Counted from the stretch's first letter, positions 1-12,690 are shown. The stretch: DNA of 64,000 nucleotides from Lepturacanthus savala (GCA_030544235.1 CM060465.1:10223001-10287000); one strand, 5' to 3'. The notes: a model not told the origin generated them from the sequence alone. Program-made: numbers and translations.

Positions 1-117
1 CTTATCTACATAATAGGACCAAACCTATATAATGAGACATTTTCTCTGTAATGAGACCTTCACTATAATGTATGACATTACCTATATATGGCATTACCAT
101 ATACAGTTAGACTTTAC

Positions 118-573
118 CTGATCCTTCTGAAGACACTGTCCAGATCTTTCTTCATCTCCACCAGGGTGCGAGTGTGGAGCAGGAAACGCTCGTTCATTTG
201 CTGCAGTCGTACATTTGACAGCCCATTGAAGTTGATTAGCATCTCATTGGTTTTCTCAAAGCGATCAAGCCTGTGTTCAGAATATTGTATATATATTTCA
301 GCAAAGCATGAACATTGATCAGTCTACAGAGAAAACATCAGTGTCAGCATCATTTTAATGTTTAATGTTATATGAGCTGATCTAACAGAAGACCCATTAT
401 ATTTAATGGTAAAAAGAAGCAGATGAGGTCCACATCAAGCTAAAAGAGGCTGATTTCTTCCAGTGAGACACTCACATGTGTCTCTGAGCCTGAATGATGG
501 CGTTGACGTCCTCAGAGTTCACCATGCTCAGCATCCTGTTGCAGAACACGCCAGATGCTGTGGGCTCCACCAT
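118..573 (-). CDS. kxd1: KxDL motif-containing protein 1, 5' part (3' end outside window)
   Basis: Subunit of BORC (and linked to BLOC-1), the cytosolic complex on lysosomes that recruits ARL8/kinesin to move them outward. Two coding exons are visible on the minus strand: 573-476, starting at the ATG at 573-571, and 270-118. They join in frame through AT|GTGAGT and CAG|G to rebuild a Met codon. The 83 complete codons begin MVEPTASGVF; MLDRFEKTNEML follows the junction, and the KxDL-type motif (KKDLDS) lies near residue 77, where the family has it. Exon 2 ends ATCAG|GTAAAG, and the last exon(s) lie beyond base 1. The 5' side has an acceptor-like AATACAG about 30 nt upstream of the ATG, so a noncoding first exon is likely (candidate donor GAG|GTAGGT at 1158). 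Family assignment is firm; the C terminus cannot be judged. Confidence 0.93.
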
Positions 574-1139
574 GATGAAGATCAGAGAAAGCTGCAACCT
601 GTATTACATATTCATAAAGGCCAGAATGATAAATTACTGTAATTTATTCGACATGGACATCACAACAGTATTGGAACTACAGCAGGCAATTATAGAAAGG
701 CACCAGAAGCACTCTATTTAATGATAGTGGAAAAAATATAGAGACATGAGAACATAAAATAATAATACATCCACAAAGCTATACGATAGAACAATAAACA
801 TGGAAAGAGTGAAGCCATAGAGAAAATTAATCATGAGCCTGGTGGATTCAGTTGGAGTAAGTTATTCAGCAGATAGATTCAAGAACGTGATTAAAATATA
901 ATAAACACATAGTAGACATATAATGAGCATGCATAATAAACATACAATAAACATATAATGAACATGCATAATAAAAATACAATAAACATATAATGAACAT
1001 GCATAATGCTGTTTTGTCTTCTACACTTGTCTGCTGTGATATATCATCATCTGTATCGATGAACTTTATAATCAGTCCAGTCAGGAAGAACCATTAAGTA
1101 TGGATTTAGCTCGCGAGGTAAAACAAACAGCGAAGCGGT

Positions 1140-1330
1140 AGAAGTCACGTGACCTACCTCACGTTCCGCTGCGGGTGTTTGATTTGTCTTGTTTCTATTT
1201 TAATAACAGATTAAAAGCTACATTAGCTGCAGAAGAGTCTGACAGCTGCTATAAAACATAAACAAAGCGCTGCCGTGTTTTTCTTTACTTCCGGTCACAG
1301 GGCCGTCGTTTCCTTCGTCTTCTTCTCCTT
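1140..1330 (-). promoter_or_regulatory. kxd1 promoter/first-exon region with CLEAR box
   Basis: This stretch lies upstream of kxd1 on its transcribed strand. It contains the 10-bp palindrome GTCACGTGAC (1144-1153), which is the TFEB/TFE3 CLEAR element, and an ETS-type ACTTCCGG near 1286-1293. A possible 5' splice site GAG|GTAGGT at 1158 would place the CLEAR box just inside intron 1. No TATA box is visible. The transcription start is inferred, not seen. Confidence 0.5.
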
Positions 1331-1399
1331 CTGCTTCTGTTTCTTCTTCGTGTATTTCATTGGCGGTTGTAAATAATGAATTATTGCATCACCGCCACC

Positions 1400-4300
1400 T
1401 GCTGTTGGCGACTGTGTGACACAATGTCTAATAAAAAATATATAACAAAATAATATTTGAAAATAAAATAAATATAGACAATAATTATAAAATAAAACAA
1501 GAAAAACATAATAAAAAAGAAGAAAAGCAAATAAAACTAAAAAAAATGAGTTACTTCTGTAACAGTTGGGCTCTTCTGTGGAATATTAATTATATTAAGA
1601 GATTTTGAATAATATACACATCAATTTATTCTTGCACATCTCATTCTATCTTCCTCCCATTGCTTCTACCACATTTCCTTTAACCTTTTCCCTTATTTAT
1701 TTAAAATAGCAGAGTACATCATAAAAACATTTGATTTAGTGAAAATTGTCATAGCAAATAAGAAGAGAAGTTTGTGGGTATGTTTTGTGGGAAAAGGAAG
1801 CTACTAAAACCATAATTAGACAGACTGAAATATAACGTATTACTCTTATATCACTGCATGAAATCAAAATGAGGCATGTACAGAATGCCTTTCTCATATT
1901 AAGGAGCTAAAATAACATTACATTAACTTACCAAAAATACTGTTTGAATATGTAAGTTCCCACAGGAGTCATTAAATCATATTTCATCAGCTTTGTAAAA
2001 TGTAAAAATAAGGAAATATTTATTCATAACTGGAGACAAAATAAAGAAGTGTTTCCAATTTTCTTTATCCCTCTTCACAAAATCAACAATAGTTTTCATC
2101 TACCGACATAGACTCCATTTTAAGAGCCTACCAGACAAATAGATATTGAAATGTGTGAATGTAACTCCAGAAAAAAAAGGAAAGTCCACAACTCCAGAAA
2201 ACTCACAAAATTACTTTTATTGAGGGACAAGTAAAAAAAGTAGTACATGATGTATAAAAAATACAAAACCGCTTTGTCTAACAACTCGTAAGCGAAGTAA
2301 ATGCATAGCAACAGTACATGCAAGTCTATAGTTAGGTATCCTACTTTCTGTAACGTGTTGAAGCTACAGGCTAAAAGAGGAAAAGTACAGTTTGGTTGCA
2401 AATCTATCAGTTGTTTTCAGTCTACATGATACAGATCCAAAGTGATGGGAGAAAATAAGTTAGGTTGAACACAACTCAAATGATGAGTAAATAAATACTT
2501 AACAACACTTCACAAATATTGACAACCAGTAATTCAATGCAATGTGAAACAAAAGTCTGTGTGAGAATTACATTTCTGATGTACAAAAACCATCCTACGT
2601 ATAATAAGCTTAAGATGAAAAAGTCGTATTACAATTCTAAGCCAGGGGGATGCAGTGATACAAATAAATATGAAATAAATAAATAATGGAACCCATATAA
2701 GAGCCTTATAGGACTCAGCCAACCCCTTATGTACAGAAACCCCCCACTGCTCCCAACTACTACATCACATGTATGAAATTTCATATTAGTGTTCTTTTTA
2801 AAATACCATAAACATACATATAAATGACCTCGGACAAGCACATGTGTCCATAGAAAACCTGCATTGATTTGACATTGGGTGAATTTCAATGTGCTTTGGC
2901 TTTCACTTGATAAATAAAGTAATATTAGGCTATATATCACAACATGTGTGGTATATAAGAGGCAATGGCATAGAATTTCAACTTGTATTAGGTTTTTTCT
3001 ACCATATACTGACCCGGGAATGACAGAAATCACTGATATTGATATTGATTAATGACTATAGACTGATTATGAGTTTTGCTGTCGTATTATGAAGTATTAT
3101 TATCCAAAGACACTTCTATTTTTCAGTTTTATTTTTTTTTTACATATAAAAATAAGTTAAAACTTCAGAGAAATGGATCCAAAAAAATAAAAGTAAGATT
3201 TACAGTTTATATAAGGCCATGCAATTTAGTATACTCATGCATCAGATCAGTAGGTCTTATGGATGAGTGGGCTTTGCCATTCATGCAAAATGCACTATGT
3301 GTTGCTGAGGCCACGATAAATATAGCTACTGGATATGGTGTTCAGTCCGAGACAATAATTTCCATAATTTCAAAAAAAATATTTAAAACTGCAAGTTCAA
3401 GATTTTATGTTGAAATCTAGAAAAAAAAAATCAACAATGTATTCAAACTAAAAATAAATGTACAAAGAGTTTTTTTCAGGCTAAATATAATTTTGAGCAC
3501 TTCTGCAATTCTTTAGTATAAATATATTTATTTTCATTTTCACTATCATATATATTTTGATATTTGAGGTCTTGTTTTTTCAGCTGTAGATTTTAGTGCA
3601 AATATCCCAAAAAAAGATGTTCTCAGATCCTTTTTTTCTACAGTTTTAAATCATATTATTCAGTTTCTAGGAGAACATGGTAGGACAAAGACAGCTGAGG
3701 ACCTTCCACAATCATGATTGTTTGGTTGTGTTTAATAAAAAAAAAAGATCTGAATAAATAAGATTCAAAATGTAAAACAATTACAATAATAAAATAATAA
3801 ATAAAATAAGAAAAAGATCTGGATCTGAAAACACATCTGAAACTGAAAAAATAAGACCTTAAAGATGTTTAAAAATGCATTTAAAATTGCTGAAATAAAT
3901 CTAAATTATATTTAACCTGAAAAAACTTTTCAAATACTTATTTTCAGATTAAGCAAATTTGTATTTTTCAAAGTTCAACATCAAATCTTGATCTTTCAGT
4001 TTCAAATTTTCTTTTTTCTCCCCCCAATTAGAATTTTTCGTCAAATTATCAAAACTATTGGCCTGGACTTATCACCATACTGTCCCTTTTTGTTCCTTAA
4101 TACCAATCCAGAATTAACACTAGCTCTGTCTGTATCACGTCATTAAGGCTGGTGTAGCTGCTGTTGAAGCTGTGAATAGGCTTGATTTAAAAATGGGACC
4201 CACATATCTTCATACACACTAATCCAGTCTACAAACACAAACGCTCTGAGAGGACGTGAACAGACACAAACACGGCGAGAACTGTACAGGTCTGTGCTCT

Positions 4301-4842
4301 GTCAATATAAAGTGTCATTCATTCCAAAACAAAGATAACCACCGCTTCAAAAGAGAAAGAACTACTCTCAACAAAAGAAGTAAAACTAATCCTGTCATAT
4401 TAAGTCTTCTTGACATATACATTTACAAAATACCCAGATTGATGAGCTGCATTTGTTGAAATGTTGAGTTAATGAGTTTCAAGTAGCACCCTTTTCTGTA
4501 ACAAGTGGATCTATTGCGTTTTGGAATAAAATCAGTTAAACCAGCAAACTAGAGCTCCAGCATTTAAAAAAAGATCAAAAACACTACAGAATGATGGTCC
4601 ATCGTCAGGATGGGGAGAAAAATATCAAATATAAAAAAGAGACAAAGTGGAAACACAACAGTCCAGTTACTGTTTCAACAGAATGAACAAAACCTCCAAC
4701 ATTAGACTGGAGAAGACCAAGAATTCAGCTGCTTTATGATTGAAGGCCGTCTGAAGGCGACTTCCAACTGGAGGTGCTTCCAAATAAAAAATAAAAAACA
4801 GCACCCCGAGATTTCTTCAGAGACGTATGCAAAGGTCTGACT
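1400..4842. other. AT-rich spacer and probable sinhcaf 3' UTR
   Basis: No convincing gene; the open frames here are short, AT-driven and lack family resemblance. The right part should include the sinhcaf 3' UTR. One possible minus-strand AATAAA is at 2216-2221, but many A/T-rich hexamers make the poly(A) site uncertain. Confidence 0.5.
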
Positions 4843-7800
4843 TCACCAGGCTTCCTCCAGCGCCGCCCCCCCGCCCCCAGGAGCTGTCACACAGAGCGGA
4901 GCAGGCTCCGCAGCTTGCGTCTCCTTCACTTCCTCCTCGGTCAGGGAAGTCATCCTACTGACCTCCACGCTCACCTGGCCCTCCTCCACCTCCACCTCCT
5001 CCTCCTCGTCCTCCTCCTCCTCATCTTCCTCCTCCTCGTGCTGCTGCTGCTGCTGCTGCTGCCGTTGCTTGTTGCGACAGCAGGGTTTGAACAGATGAGG
5101 GTCGATGAGGACCTCCCCAAAACGCCCCTTATAGATGATTCCACAGCACACCTTCTGCCTGGATAAAAAAACAACACAGCACAGTCAGTAAATGATTAAA
5201 GGTCTATATGTGTTTTCAGGGATCATTACATTATATTACTACATATACAAGAAGGATATCGCTCAAGAAATATCTGATGTTTTCTTTGTACATTTATTTT
5301 TATTTTCATTGTAGATTCTCACTGAAGACATCAAAACTATGAAGGAACACATGTGGAGTTATGTACAAATAAAAGGTGATATAACTGAAAACATGTTTTA
5401 TATTCTAGTTTCTTCACAAAAGCCACCCTTTGCTCTGATTGATAAAGTAAGAAATTTCACTAATGAACCCTGATAAGGCACAACTAAGAAGTGAAAACCA
5501 TTTCAGGTGACTACCTGAAATATTAATTCATCAAGAGAATGCCAAGAGTGTGCAAAGCAGTAATCAGAGCAAAGGGTGGCTATTTAAAAGAAACTGGAAT
5601 ATAAAACATGTTTTCAGTTACTTCACCTTTTTTTGTTAAGTACATACCATAAACATGTGTTCATTCATAGTTTTTATGCCTTCAGTGACAATCTACAATG
5701 TAAATGTAAAACAGTGTATAGTTCAATAAACGTTCTTCTTCTATTGCAGTTATTGACCTCCCACTGACTTCTGGGTAGCAGAGTGTGGCTTGCTTGCACA
5801 CTGCAACACAACATCCCCTGTTCTTATAGCCTCACATCGTACAAGGAAAAACTCCCTAAAGAAAACCCTTTAAAAACAATATTTTCCTTTATAAAAGTGA
5901 GCAGATGGAAGATTCCTGCTGCACAGAGACTTATATTTATTTACTAGTGAAAATAAAATGTAACATTGCCACCATCTGTATTTAGCTGATGTGACAGAAA
6001 TCACTTTACAAAACTTAGTGCACACCATTAAAACTAAAATGCTTTCGTTATGTTTCATTACGCTAATTGCATTAATTCAAATGTCAATTTTAAAGTCTCA
6101 TAGTTTTGATGTGATATTGTAATAAAATAATCTCACTAGTTAGTGTTGTAGAACTGAGACAGACAGTGACTCACCTCTTCCAGTAGGTGAGGTCCAGGAA
6201 GGAGAAGACGGGGGAGCGGCTGGATCCGGGGCGGATCTCCGTGTCGGAGCCGTCGTCGGACAGGTTGCTGTAGCTGGGAGACTGAGCTGGAGACGTACTG
6301 GAGGTGGTGCTGTGAGCATCAGAGTCTGTGGAGCAGGACACAGCAGCAACAGCGGAGATGAGGCAGGGATTAAAGTCACAAATTAAAAAAAAAAAAGAAA
6401 CAGAACACAGAACTCACTGTTTCTTTTCAGCTCTTTCTGCAGCCTGCTGATCTGGCTCGGCCGCGCTTTCTTGGAGATGGACTTGATCTTCTTGGGCCTG
6501 GACGTGATCTTGAGGCTGGGGCCTCCTCTGGCATCCACCACCTGTACATGGAGGACGGGATTAAATATGAGAAGAGACATTTCCAGGGTTTGTCTTCCAC
6601 CGTCAGCTTCAGGTGCAGCAGCTGAGTCTGATTACAATGGGGATTTTTAATTCAACTAAATGACCTTTCCTTATGATGAATAGTTTGTCATCAGTCAATG
6701 TCTTTAAGATTTTTACATGTTGTTTTTATCTGCTCTATACTGTAAAAATGTAATATTCTGGCAACTGTGAAACCAATAACACAAAATAAAGTAATTTTTC
6801 ATAATTAAAATACATATCTAAATATTATTATTGATATTACATTAAATATTGTGTACTTTGGGCTTTTTTAAATGAACAATAAGAATATTTCCACCTTTAA
6901 AAGGTAAAAAATAATCTCTACAAATGCCCTGACACTGATATATTACAAATAATCATCTGTTATGAATGGAGTCATAATTTTACATGGAATATTCTACATT
7001 ATTCTAAACAATAAACATTTAAACATTTCCACACATTTGATATTTCAACATACTGTTGTAAAATAGATCAGGTTCATAATTGCATCGATCATACTTAGTT
7101 TAATATGAATTACACTTTTTCATATTTTATTAAACACAAATTCACTTATATATATCATATATAATATATTTTTTTAATTGTGTTTTTTGAAATACAGATG
7201 TACAAATACAAAAAAGAAGAAAATGTGGATTTCTTTTATAGTATAACTTGTTACAGTATTAACATACAGTATAATAATAGTCCAAAATGATGGGAAATGC
7301 ATATTTTTTATTGAAAAGTGTAACATTTTCTTGATTCTCCCACCAGTTTCATGCACCCAAGTCTTCCACAAACCTTGGAACAGACAGATTACCACTTAAT
7401 TTGCATCACACAGCTCAGGAATCATTATCTTGTCCCTGAGGTGCAGACTCACATGGTTCCAGTTCTTTTTGGTTCCCACAGGAAGCTTCTTCCACCGCTT
7501 CACCAGCAGCACACAAGCGTTACAGATTTCTCCAGATCGCGTTTCACTCATCCTGCAAGACGAGTACAGCCTGTGAGGAAACGGCCTCAGGAATAATATT
7601 TATAATAATAAGCTCTCTACACATCCCAGGTGGACCTGCATCTCTAAAAAGAGGAAAGCTGCTATTAGCACTTAATGAAAGGCAGGGTTGGAGGATAAAA
7701 ACGGGAACTTCCTGATTTAGAAAAACCTTTTAAGGGACAGGGATGTCTGAGATGCATCAAAACAATCAGAACATGGAGGCAGAGGGCAGCAGGGTCTCTG

Positions 7801-8179
7801 CTGAGAAACACATGACCACACCTCTGATGGCTGCATGAGTTCATATAAAGAATTTAGGGACATTCTGCTGCCTTTAGGTTAGTGGCATTTAAATCACATT
7901 TGGTTGTAGAGGAAACATCTAATCCCACTACCTCAGTGCATTGGTTGAACATAATTCCATTAGATGTTGTCCCAACTCATGAAAAGGGGCGATGCAAACT
8001 GTTTAATTGATTTTTGTGGGCGAACCAACACGTTTCCCCTGCGTCTCTTACCCGAAACAGCTCCTGAAGTCCTTCTCATAGCGCTTACTGTCCGTGAACC
8101 GGGAGCTGGAGGACTTTGCGCGGCAGATGCAGCATCCGTCCAGACTCCGGTACATCTTCGGCTTGTGAAAGCCAAACAT
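4843..8179 (-). CDS. sinhcaf: SIN3-HDAC complex-associated factor (FAM60A), five coding exons
   Basis: Nuclear subunit of the SIN3A-HDAC1/2 corepressor. Minus-strand coding exons: 8179-8052, 7552-7453, 6541-6418, 6325-6175 and 5158-4843, all with GT-AG borders and continuous phase, giving 272 residues. The start is the ATG directly after a CTGTTCGCAG acceptor, so the 5' UTR exon is separate. Residues 1-60 carry the family's Cys-rich finger (C16, C17, C19, C41, C53, C56, beginning MFGFHKPKMYRS). A basic segment follows (RPKKIKSISKKAR), then a Ser/Thr-rich linker (DAHSTTSSTSPAQSPSYS) and the conserved VFSFLDLTYWKR and CCGIIYKGRFGEVLIDPH blocks. The protein is about 50 residues longer than the mammalian one (221). 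The extra is a C-terminal tail with seven Gln (201-207) and an acidic Glu/Asp run (209-227), ending in AW like the mammalian EW. Identity is secure; a teleost may carry a second copy (sinhcafl), so paralogue naming is open. Confidence 0.95.
5305..5712. mobile_element. Tc1-like foldback MITE in sinhcaf intron 4
   Basis: Two long inverted arms (about 5310-5450 and 5560-5705) face each other. Both contain the same blocks: an arm ending near CATTGTAGATT, the AACATGTTTTATATTC block and the AAAGCCACCCTTTGCTCTG / CAGAGCAAAGGGTGGCT pair. The blocks match the ends of the widespread fish Tc1 family whose tip reads GGCCAAAAGTTTGGACACACC (the tip survives in the copy at 52831). The transposase region is gone. 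It lies between the last two coding exons of sinhcaf. Confidence 0.8.
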
Positions 8180-9349
8180 CTGCGAACAGAATTCATGTGT
8201 GAGCATCTCAGTCTGCCACGCTGTCATCATGTGTTCACTGGCTGCAGCGATGCATGCGGGAGCCGCTTTTATTGAATCATTTCACAGGCGAATGTGAGGG
8301 GATGGGGTCGGTGCTTCGCCTCCATCAGACACGTGCAGCTTCTGCTGCTGCAGCCTCCGTCTCTGACCCACATGGAGAATGTAGGTCAACAGTCAGACAG
8401 CGTGTCAGACAGATCATGTCAGCAGCTGAGCTCTCAGGACGCTCGCTGCGTTCCGACAACTACAAGCATCATACAAGTGAGTCCACAGCCCCGCAACCTG
8501 CAGCCCCGCAGAACAGCACTCACACTACTGGACCGGTGTTGCGGGGCGATGCGGGGAACATAAAGACGTCTCTCTCGGGGATGATTTGACTGGAAATGTC
8601 GTGCGGGGGAATTATGATTTATGTTGCTAGGGAGAAAATATTCTCCGCCGCACATGGAGACCTGAACTGCGGCAAAACTGCGAGCCGCGCCCCCCAGACT
8701 GATTTTTTTTTTGCCATCAGTCCACAGGGTCTTCTGACAGTGCGGTGCCACAGAGAGCGGCCAGAGAGCAGCACACAGGACAGACATCCCACTCTGATCA
8801 GTATATCACATACCAGTTAAGGTGGCGAAATAGAATTGTCTATGTATTGCTTTCAGTAAAAAACAAAACAAACAAAAAACAAAAACAAAAAAACAGGGGA
8901 AATGATATCGAGTAAACTAAAATATATTTTTAAGAAATGCATAAAACAAGACTATAAAAAACACCACTGGGATATAAAAGGAAATAAAAGATTGAATTAA
9001 TGAAAAGCAAGAACACAAAAATGGGTTTGTACGACCAGTCCATTCCAAGATTTTGGTGCATAAAAGCAGAAAACTAAAAAAAACAAACACAACGAACAAA
9101 AAACAAACTGTCTCCTTCTATCTAAAGATACTTAGAGAATGAACATTTTGAGAGGTCTCGTTCAGTGGTTCTTAACCCGAGTGTCACTGCGTTAAGCAAA
9201 GAGGTCACATGAGGACAGGATAGGATATATATATAAAAATAAAACATCTTTTTCAAGCTTTCTTCTAATATCTGTTTCCTGCCCTTTTCATTTCTATGTT
9301 TTATCTCCTCAGGCCTCTAAAAGTTACATAAATCAAAACGTTTCTTTCT

Positions 9350-9560
9350 CGAGCTGCAAGGCTAATTAATTGATTAATTAATCAACAAAAGATTAATCAG
9401 TAACTATTTTGATATTTGAATAATCATTTGTGTCATGTTTTAAGCAAAAATGTGAAAAATAGTAAAGCTATTTTCAGCTTCTCATTAGAAATATGAATCT
9501 ATAAGTGGGATGTTACTGTTTCTGAAAGTAGCTTAGTATAATGTTCAGTATAATGTAACT
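9350..9560. repeat. Dispersed AATTGATTAATTAATC-type repeat
   Basis: The stretch from the GAGCTGCAAGGCTAATTAAT region through TAATCAGTAACTATTTTGA resembles a common teleost dispersed repeat built of ATTAATC motifs followed by an AAAATGTGAAAAATAG block. A related piece lies at 51310-51430 in armc10 intron 1. Recognised from memory; boundaries approximate. Confidence 0.4.
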
Positions 9561-9619
9561 AGTCCTACAGCAAAAACCGCATGTTAATGAACAAACTTTA
9601 AAATATCTCTATGAATTCT

Positions 9620-10449
9620 CCCATATTCTAAGTAGTTAAAACTTGCTCCACGTCCAGCAGCTACAACAGTAACATGCTGCTAAACATTGATACTGCATAT
9701 TAATAATTAATTTAATCAATAAAACATATTCATCTGATTTTAATTAATTTTCAGATTTTACATATTTCACATAAAATTTCACATAAAATATTTCACATAA
9801 AATATATTTAATTATGTTAAGATGCTGCACTTTTATTTTAAAAAATACATTTTGTGTAGAAGGTGCCAAATATTATGATGCAGTACTTCTACCCAAAATC
9901 TCTCCAAAACCCAAAATTGGCTCCAACTTAATAAACTAAATGATTCAAATTCTCTTACATTGGTTTACGGATTATAGGTGTAGCCAACAAAACATAAAAT
10001 ACGTGGAGGATTTTTATTTTGAAAAATGTAGTAAATCATGTCCATGTGTGTTGACTCAGCAGGATAATATCAGATGGGAAAAGTTGATCTAGAAGAGAAC
10101 AGATATTAAAAGAAACAGAGTAAGCATTATATTTTGAAATGTCATCTGGTTTTTGATTGCTGTGTTTTCCTTTAGCTATATAAATCAATTTGATGCAGAA
10201 AACAAATCACCAGAATGAAAATAAACGTGTTTGACACTCAAACTTCCCTGAAGTATCCCAGTCCCCACACTGAATGTGCCCCCATCCTTAATATACTGTA
10301 ATGATACAACACAGCCTGCACAATGAACACTTCTACTTTTGTTACTTTAGGTACATTTTGCCGATAATACTATAACATTTTCTATTTAGGACGTTTACTT
10401 GTAGTAGAGTATTTTTATTACTTATTTAAGTACTTTATCCGCCACTGCT
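9620..10449. mobile_element. Degenerate hAT-like (CAGTGGTGGAAA family) remnant
   Basis: Internal blocks typical of the fish nonautonomous family with CAGTGGTGGAAA ends are present: AAACTTGCTCCACGTCCAGC, the CTACAACAGTAACATG block, and a right arm of TACTTNAGTAC-like repeats ending in TTTATCCGCCACTG near 10449. No left terminus is evident. It lies in the 5' UTR intron of sinhcaf. Related copies are at 19990-21339 and 39131-39659. Confidence 0.5.
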
Positions 10450-10639
10450 CTTAATATTTCCCTCAGAGTGGCTGATCTGCAGCTACAGACGATCTCTGCA
10501 GCAGCAGAATACATTATGTGACGCAACTCAACATGGCAACACACTTCAAAGGCGGAGGCAGAGCGGGGAAAAGGGGGTGTGATGCGATTTTCCGCAAAAA
10601 AAAAGAACATTTTTATTAAATATAAACTATAAAAATCAT

Positions 10640-11658
10640 GCGGAAAGCGGCGCTCATCGCTCCGAACTACAGCAAACATGTTTTAAACAGGCGCAAACGC
10701 AGAGAAACAGACTTGTTTTTATCGAGAGAAAAGTGCAAGTCGTCAGTTTCACCGCCCACAGCAGCAGCAGCAGCAGCGAGGAAGCATGGCACACACGACC
10801 TGCTTCATGCGCACAACCATTTTATAATGACCGTCCTCTAGCTCGATGATGCCGCGACTTTCCTCCCTCACGTTAACTTTCTGAGGCGATTTAAACCGAG
10901 AACGAACGCGCCCCGAAAGCCAAAAAACCCCGCTGCGCCATGTTTAGCCCGAGCTGCTCCCGGATAATGGTTTCATTTGATCTTTACTCTTTGTTATTCC
11001 GGAGCCGCGTCACTGCAACAGTCCGACAGCGGCATGTGCACGAAGTTCAAAGACACGGCGGCTTGATGAAAGTCCCTTCCAACTGTTTGATCTCGTTAAA
11101 CGACACGAATCCCGCAACCGGAGCCCCGCACATTGTTTGTGTTTGTGTTTGTGATGTGTTGTTGACAGCGGCAGCGCCATGTGTTGAGACTCTGGTCCCC
11201 GGGTGGGCGTGAGAGGCTCAACTCCGCTTCTGTGGACGTGAAGCGGACCGCAACCGCGTTCACGCACGAGCTGGACACCTCGCAGCTTGATTTTATAACG
11301 GGGTGTTTGCAAGAGTTCCCGCAATAAGCGACTTGAGTGAAATATGACTGAGCAGCGTTCCCGCAGCAGCCAGACGGAATCGGCCAACAACAACAACAGC
11401 CATTACTCCAATCCCGCATGCAGATGAAGGCAGCGGGACTGGAGTCACGCAGCTTGCGGGCTGGTCCAGTTTTGGGAGGTTTCCTGGTCCTCGGCGGACC
11501 GCCGGCCGCTCCGTGCGGGCCCGCAGCAAACCGCAATTGTTCTAAGACAACTCGGAGCTTGTTTTAAATTACACGTCTGCAAGAACGCAGACTCCAAAAA
11601 ACCCCGCAAAGCTTCAAAGAGCCGAACAAGAGCAGAACAAACGGAACCCGGCTGTTAC
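10640..11658 (-). other. CpG-rich part of sinhcaf intron 1
   Basis: Clearly more GC- and CpG-rich than the flanks, with several chance open frames on both strands and no convincing protein. Together with 11659-11950 it forms the likely CpG island of sinhcaf. The open frames are discounted because they overlap on opposite strands and resemble nothing known. Confidence 0.5.
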
Positions 11659-11950
11659 CTTGTTGCAAGTTGCGTGAAGTTGAGATAAAGTAGTGCTCCT
11701 TGCGCGGCGGCGGCGTTAGATGCGGTTATTATAGTAACCCGCTCTCTTCTCTTGTTGATGTCTGCGCCTGTGGACGGGACTGGAGAGTTGTGGACGCTAC
11801 TGCGCATGCTCCGTATCCACACCTCCAGTTGGGAGTAGAGCAGGAGGCTTTTTTCTTTTTCTTCAATCAAGACATTTACATAAACGCGTGACGTCGCCGT
11901 GCGTCTGCGCTCTGCTGGCCTTATAAGGACGGGAGCATTGCGCGGGAACA
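11659..11950 (-). promoter_or_regulatory. sinhcaf noncoding first exon and core promoter
   Basis: A minus-strand donor CAAG|GTAACA ends at 11659, and the matching acceptor is the CAG just before the ATG at 8179. Upstream on that strand lie an NRF1-like CTGCGCATGC (about 11799-11808), a CRE-like TGACGTCG (about 11889-11896) and a perfect CArG box CCTTATAAGG (11919-11928), which could also act as a TATA-like element. The exon assignment is inferred from splice signals only. Confidence 0.5.
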
Positions 11951-12019
11951 GGGGGCTCGGCCCCGGTTGCCATGGCAGATTGGAGAATGTGAGCAAAGGG
12001 GCGGGGCCTACTGTTTTAC

Positions 12020-12130
12020 TACTAGTGGTGGGATTTACGGCTCTTTGGAATGAGTCGGATCTTGTGGCTCCGTTTCTTTCAAAGATCCGCTCAAAAGACT
12101 TGATCATTTTTATGTTTCTTTATTTTTAGG
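12020..12130. repeat. GTGGTGGGA-type repeat end fragment
   Basis: Starts ACTAGTGGTGGGATTTACGG and continues through ATGAGTCGGATCTTG. A diverged relative in inverted orientation lies at 19420-19495 (its reverse strand reads GCGGTGGGACGTTCACGGAC). Probably the end of a DNA transposon; family not identified. Confidence 0.3.
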
Positions 12131-12687
12131 AAGCCAGTCTGCAGGGAAACTCATCTTATAATCAGTGGAAGGATTGAGATGGTGAGATTTAGATCATATT
12201 AATTTAAACTAAGGAACAACAATACTCTGCATAGTTAGAACCAATCTGTAAAAGTAAAAACCTTAAAATAAACTATGAACTACTAAGAAAAATTAACGGG
12301 ACACTTATTTTAAACCAAAAAAATGTGTATTAGAGACCTGGTTATCCAAAGCACTGCAATCATATTCACGAATGTTAAATAATAATCTTGTAAACTCACT
12401 TGAAGCCATATCAAAATCGAATACTAAAATATTTACAACTTAGAAACTATATCAATAATTTTCAATAATTGTCAAGAGCAGCACACCTTTAAAAAAATCA
12501 TCATAAAGACTTAAAATACAAATACCAGAAACACTCTTTTATAACTAAATAAAATACTAGGTGATAATACTGAAATACAGGACACAAATAGGACAAAGTT
12601 TAGAGTTAGATATACACTAACTCAAAAACACAGGGGAAAAAAGCATACAAAGCAATACAAAAAAATGTTCTGGAGGGACTTCGCCTG

Positions 12688-12690
<3 letters not shown>

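Noticed and set aside
11010..12129. Overlapping 128-150 codon frames on both strands
   Set aside because: They fall in a CpG-rich promoter/first exon, where chance open frames are common.
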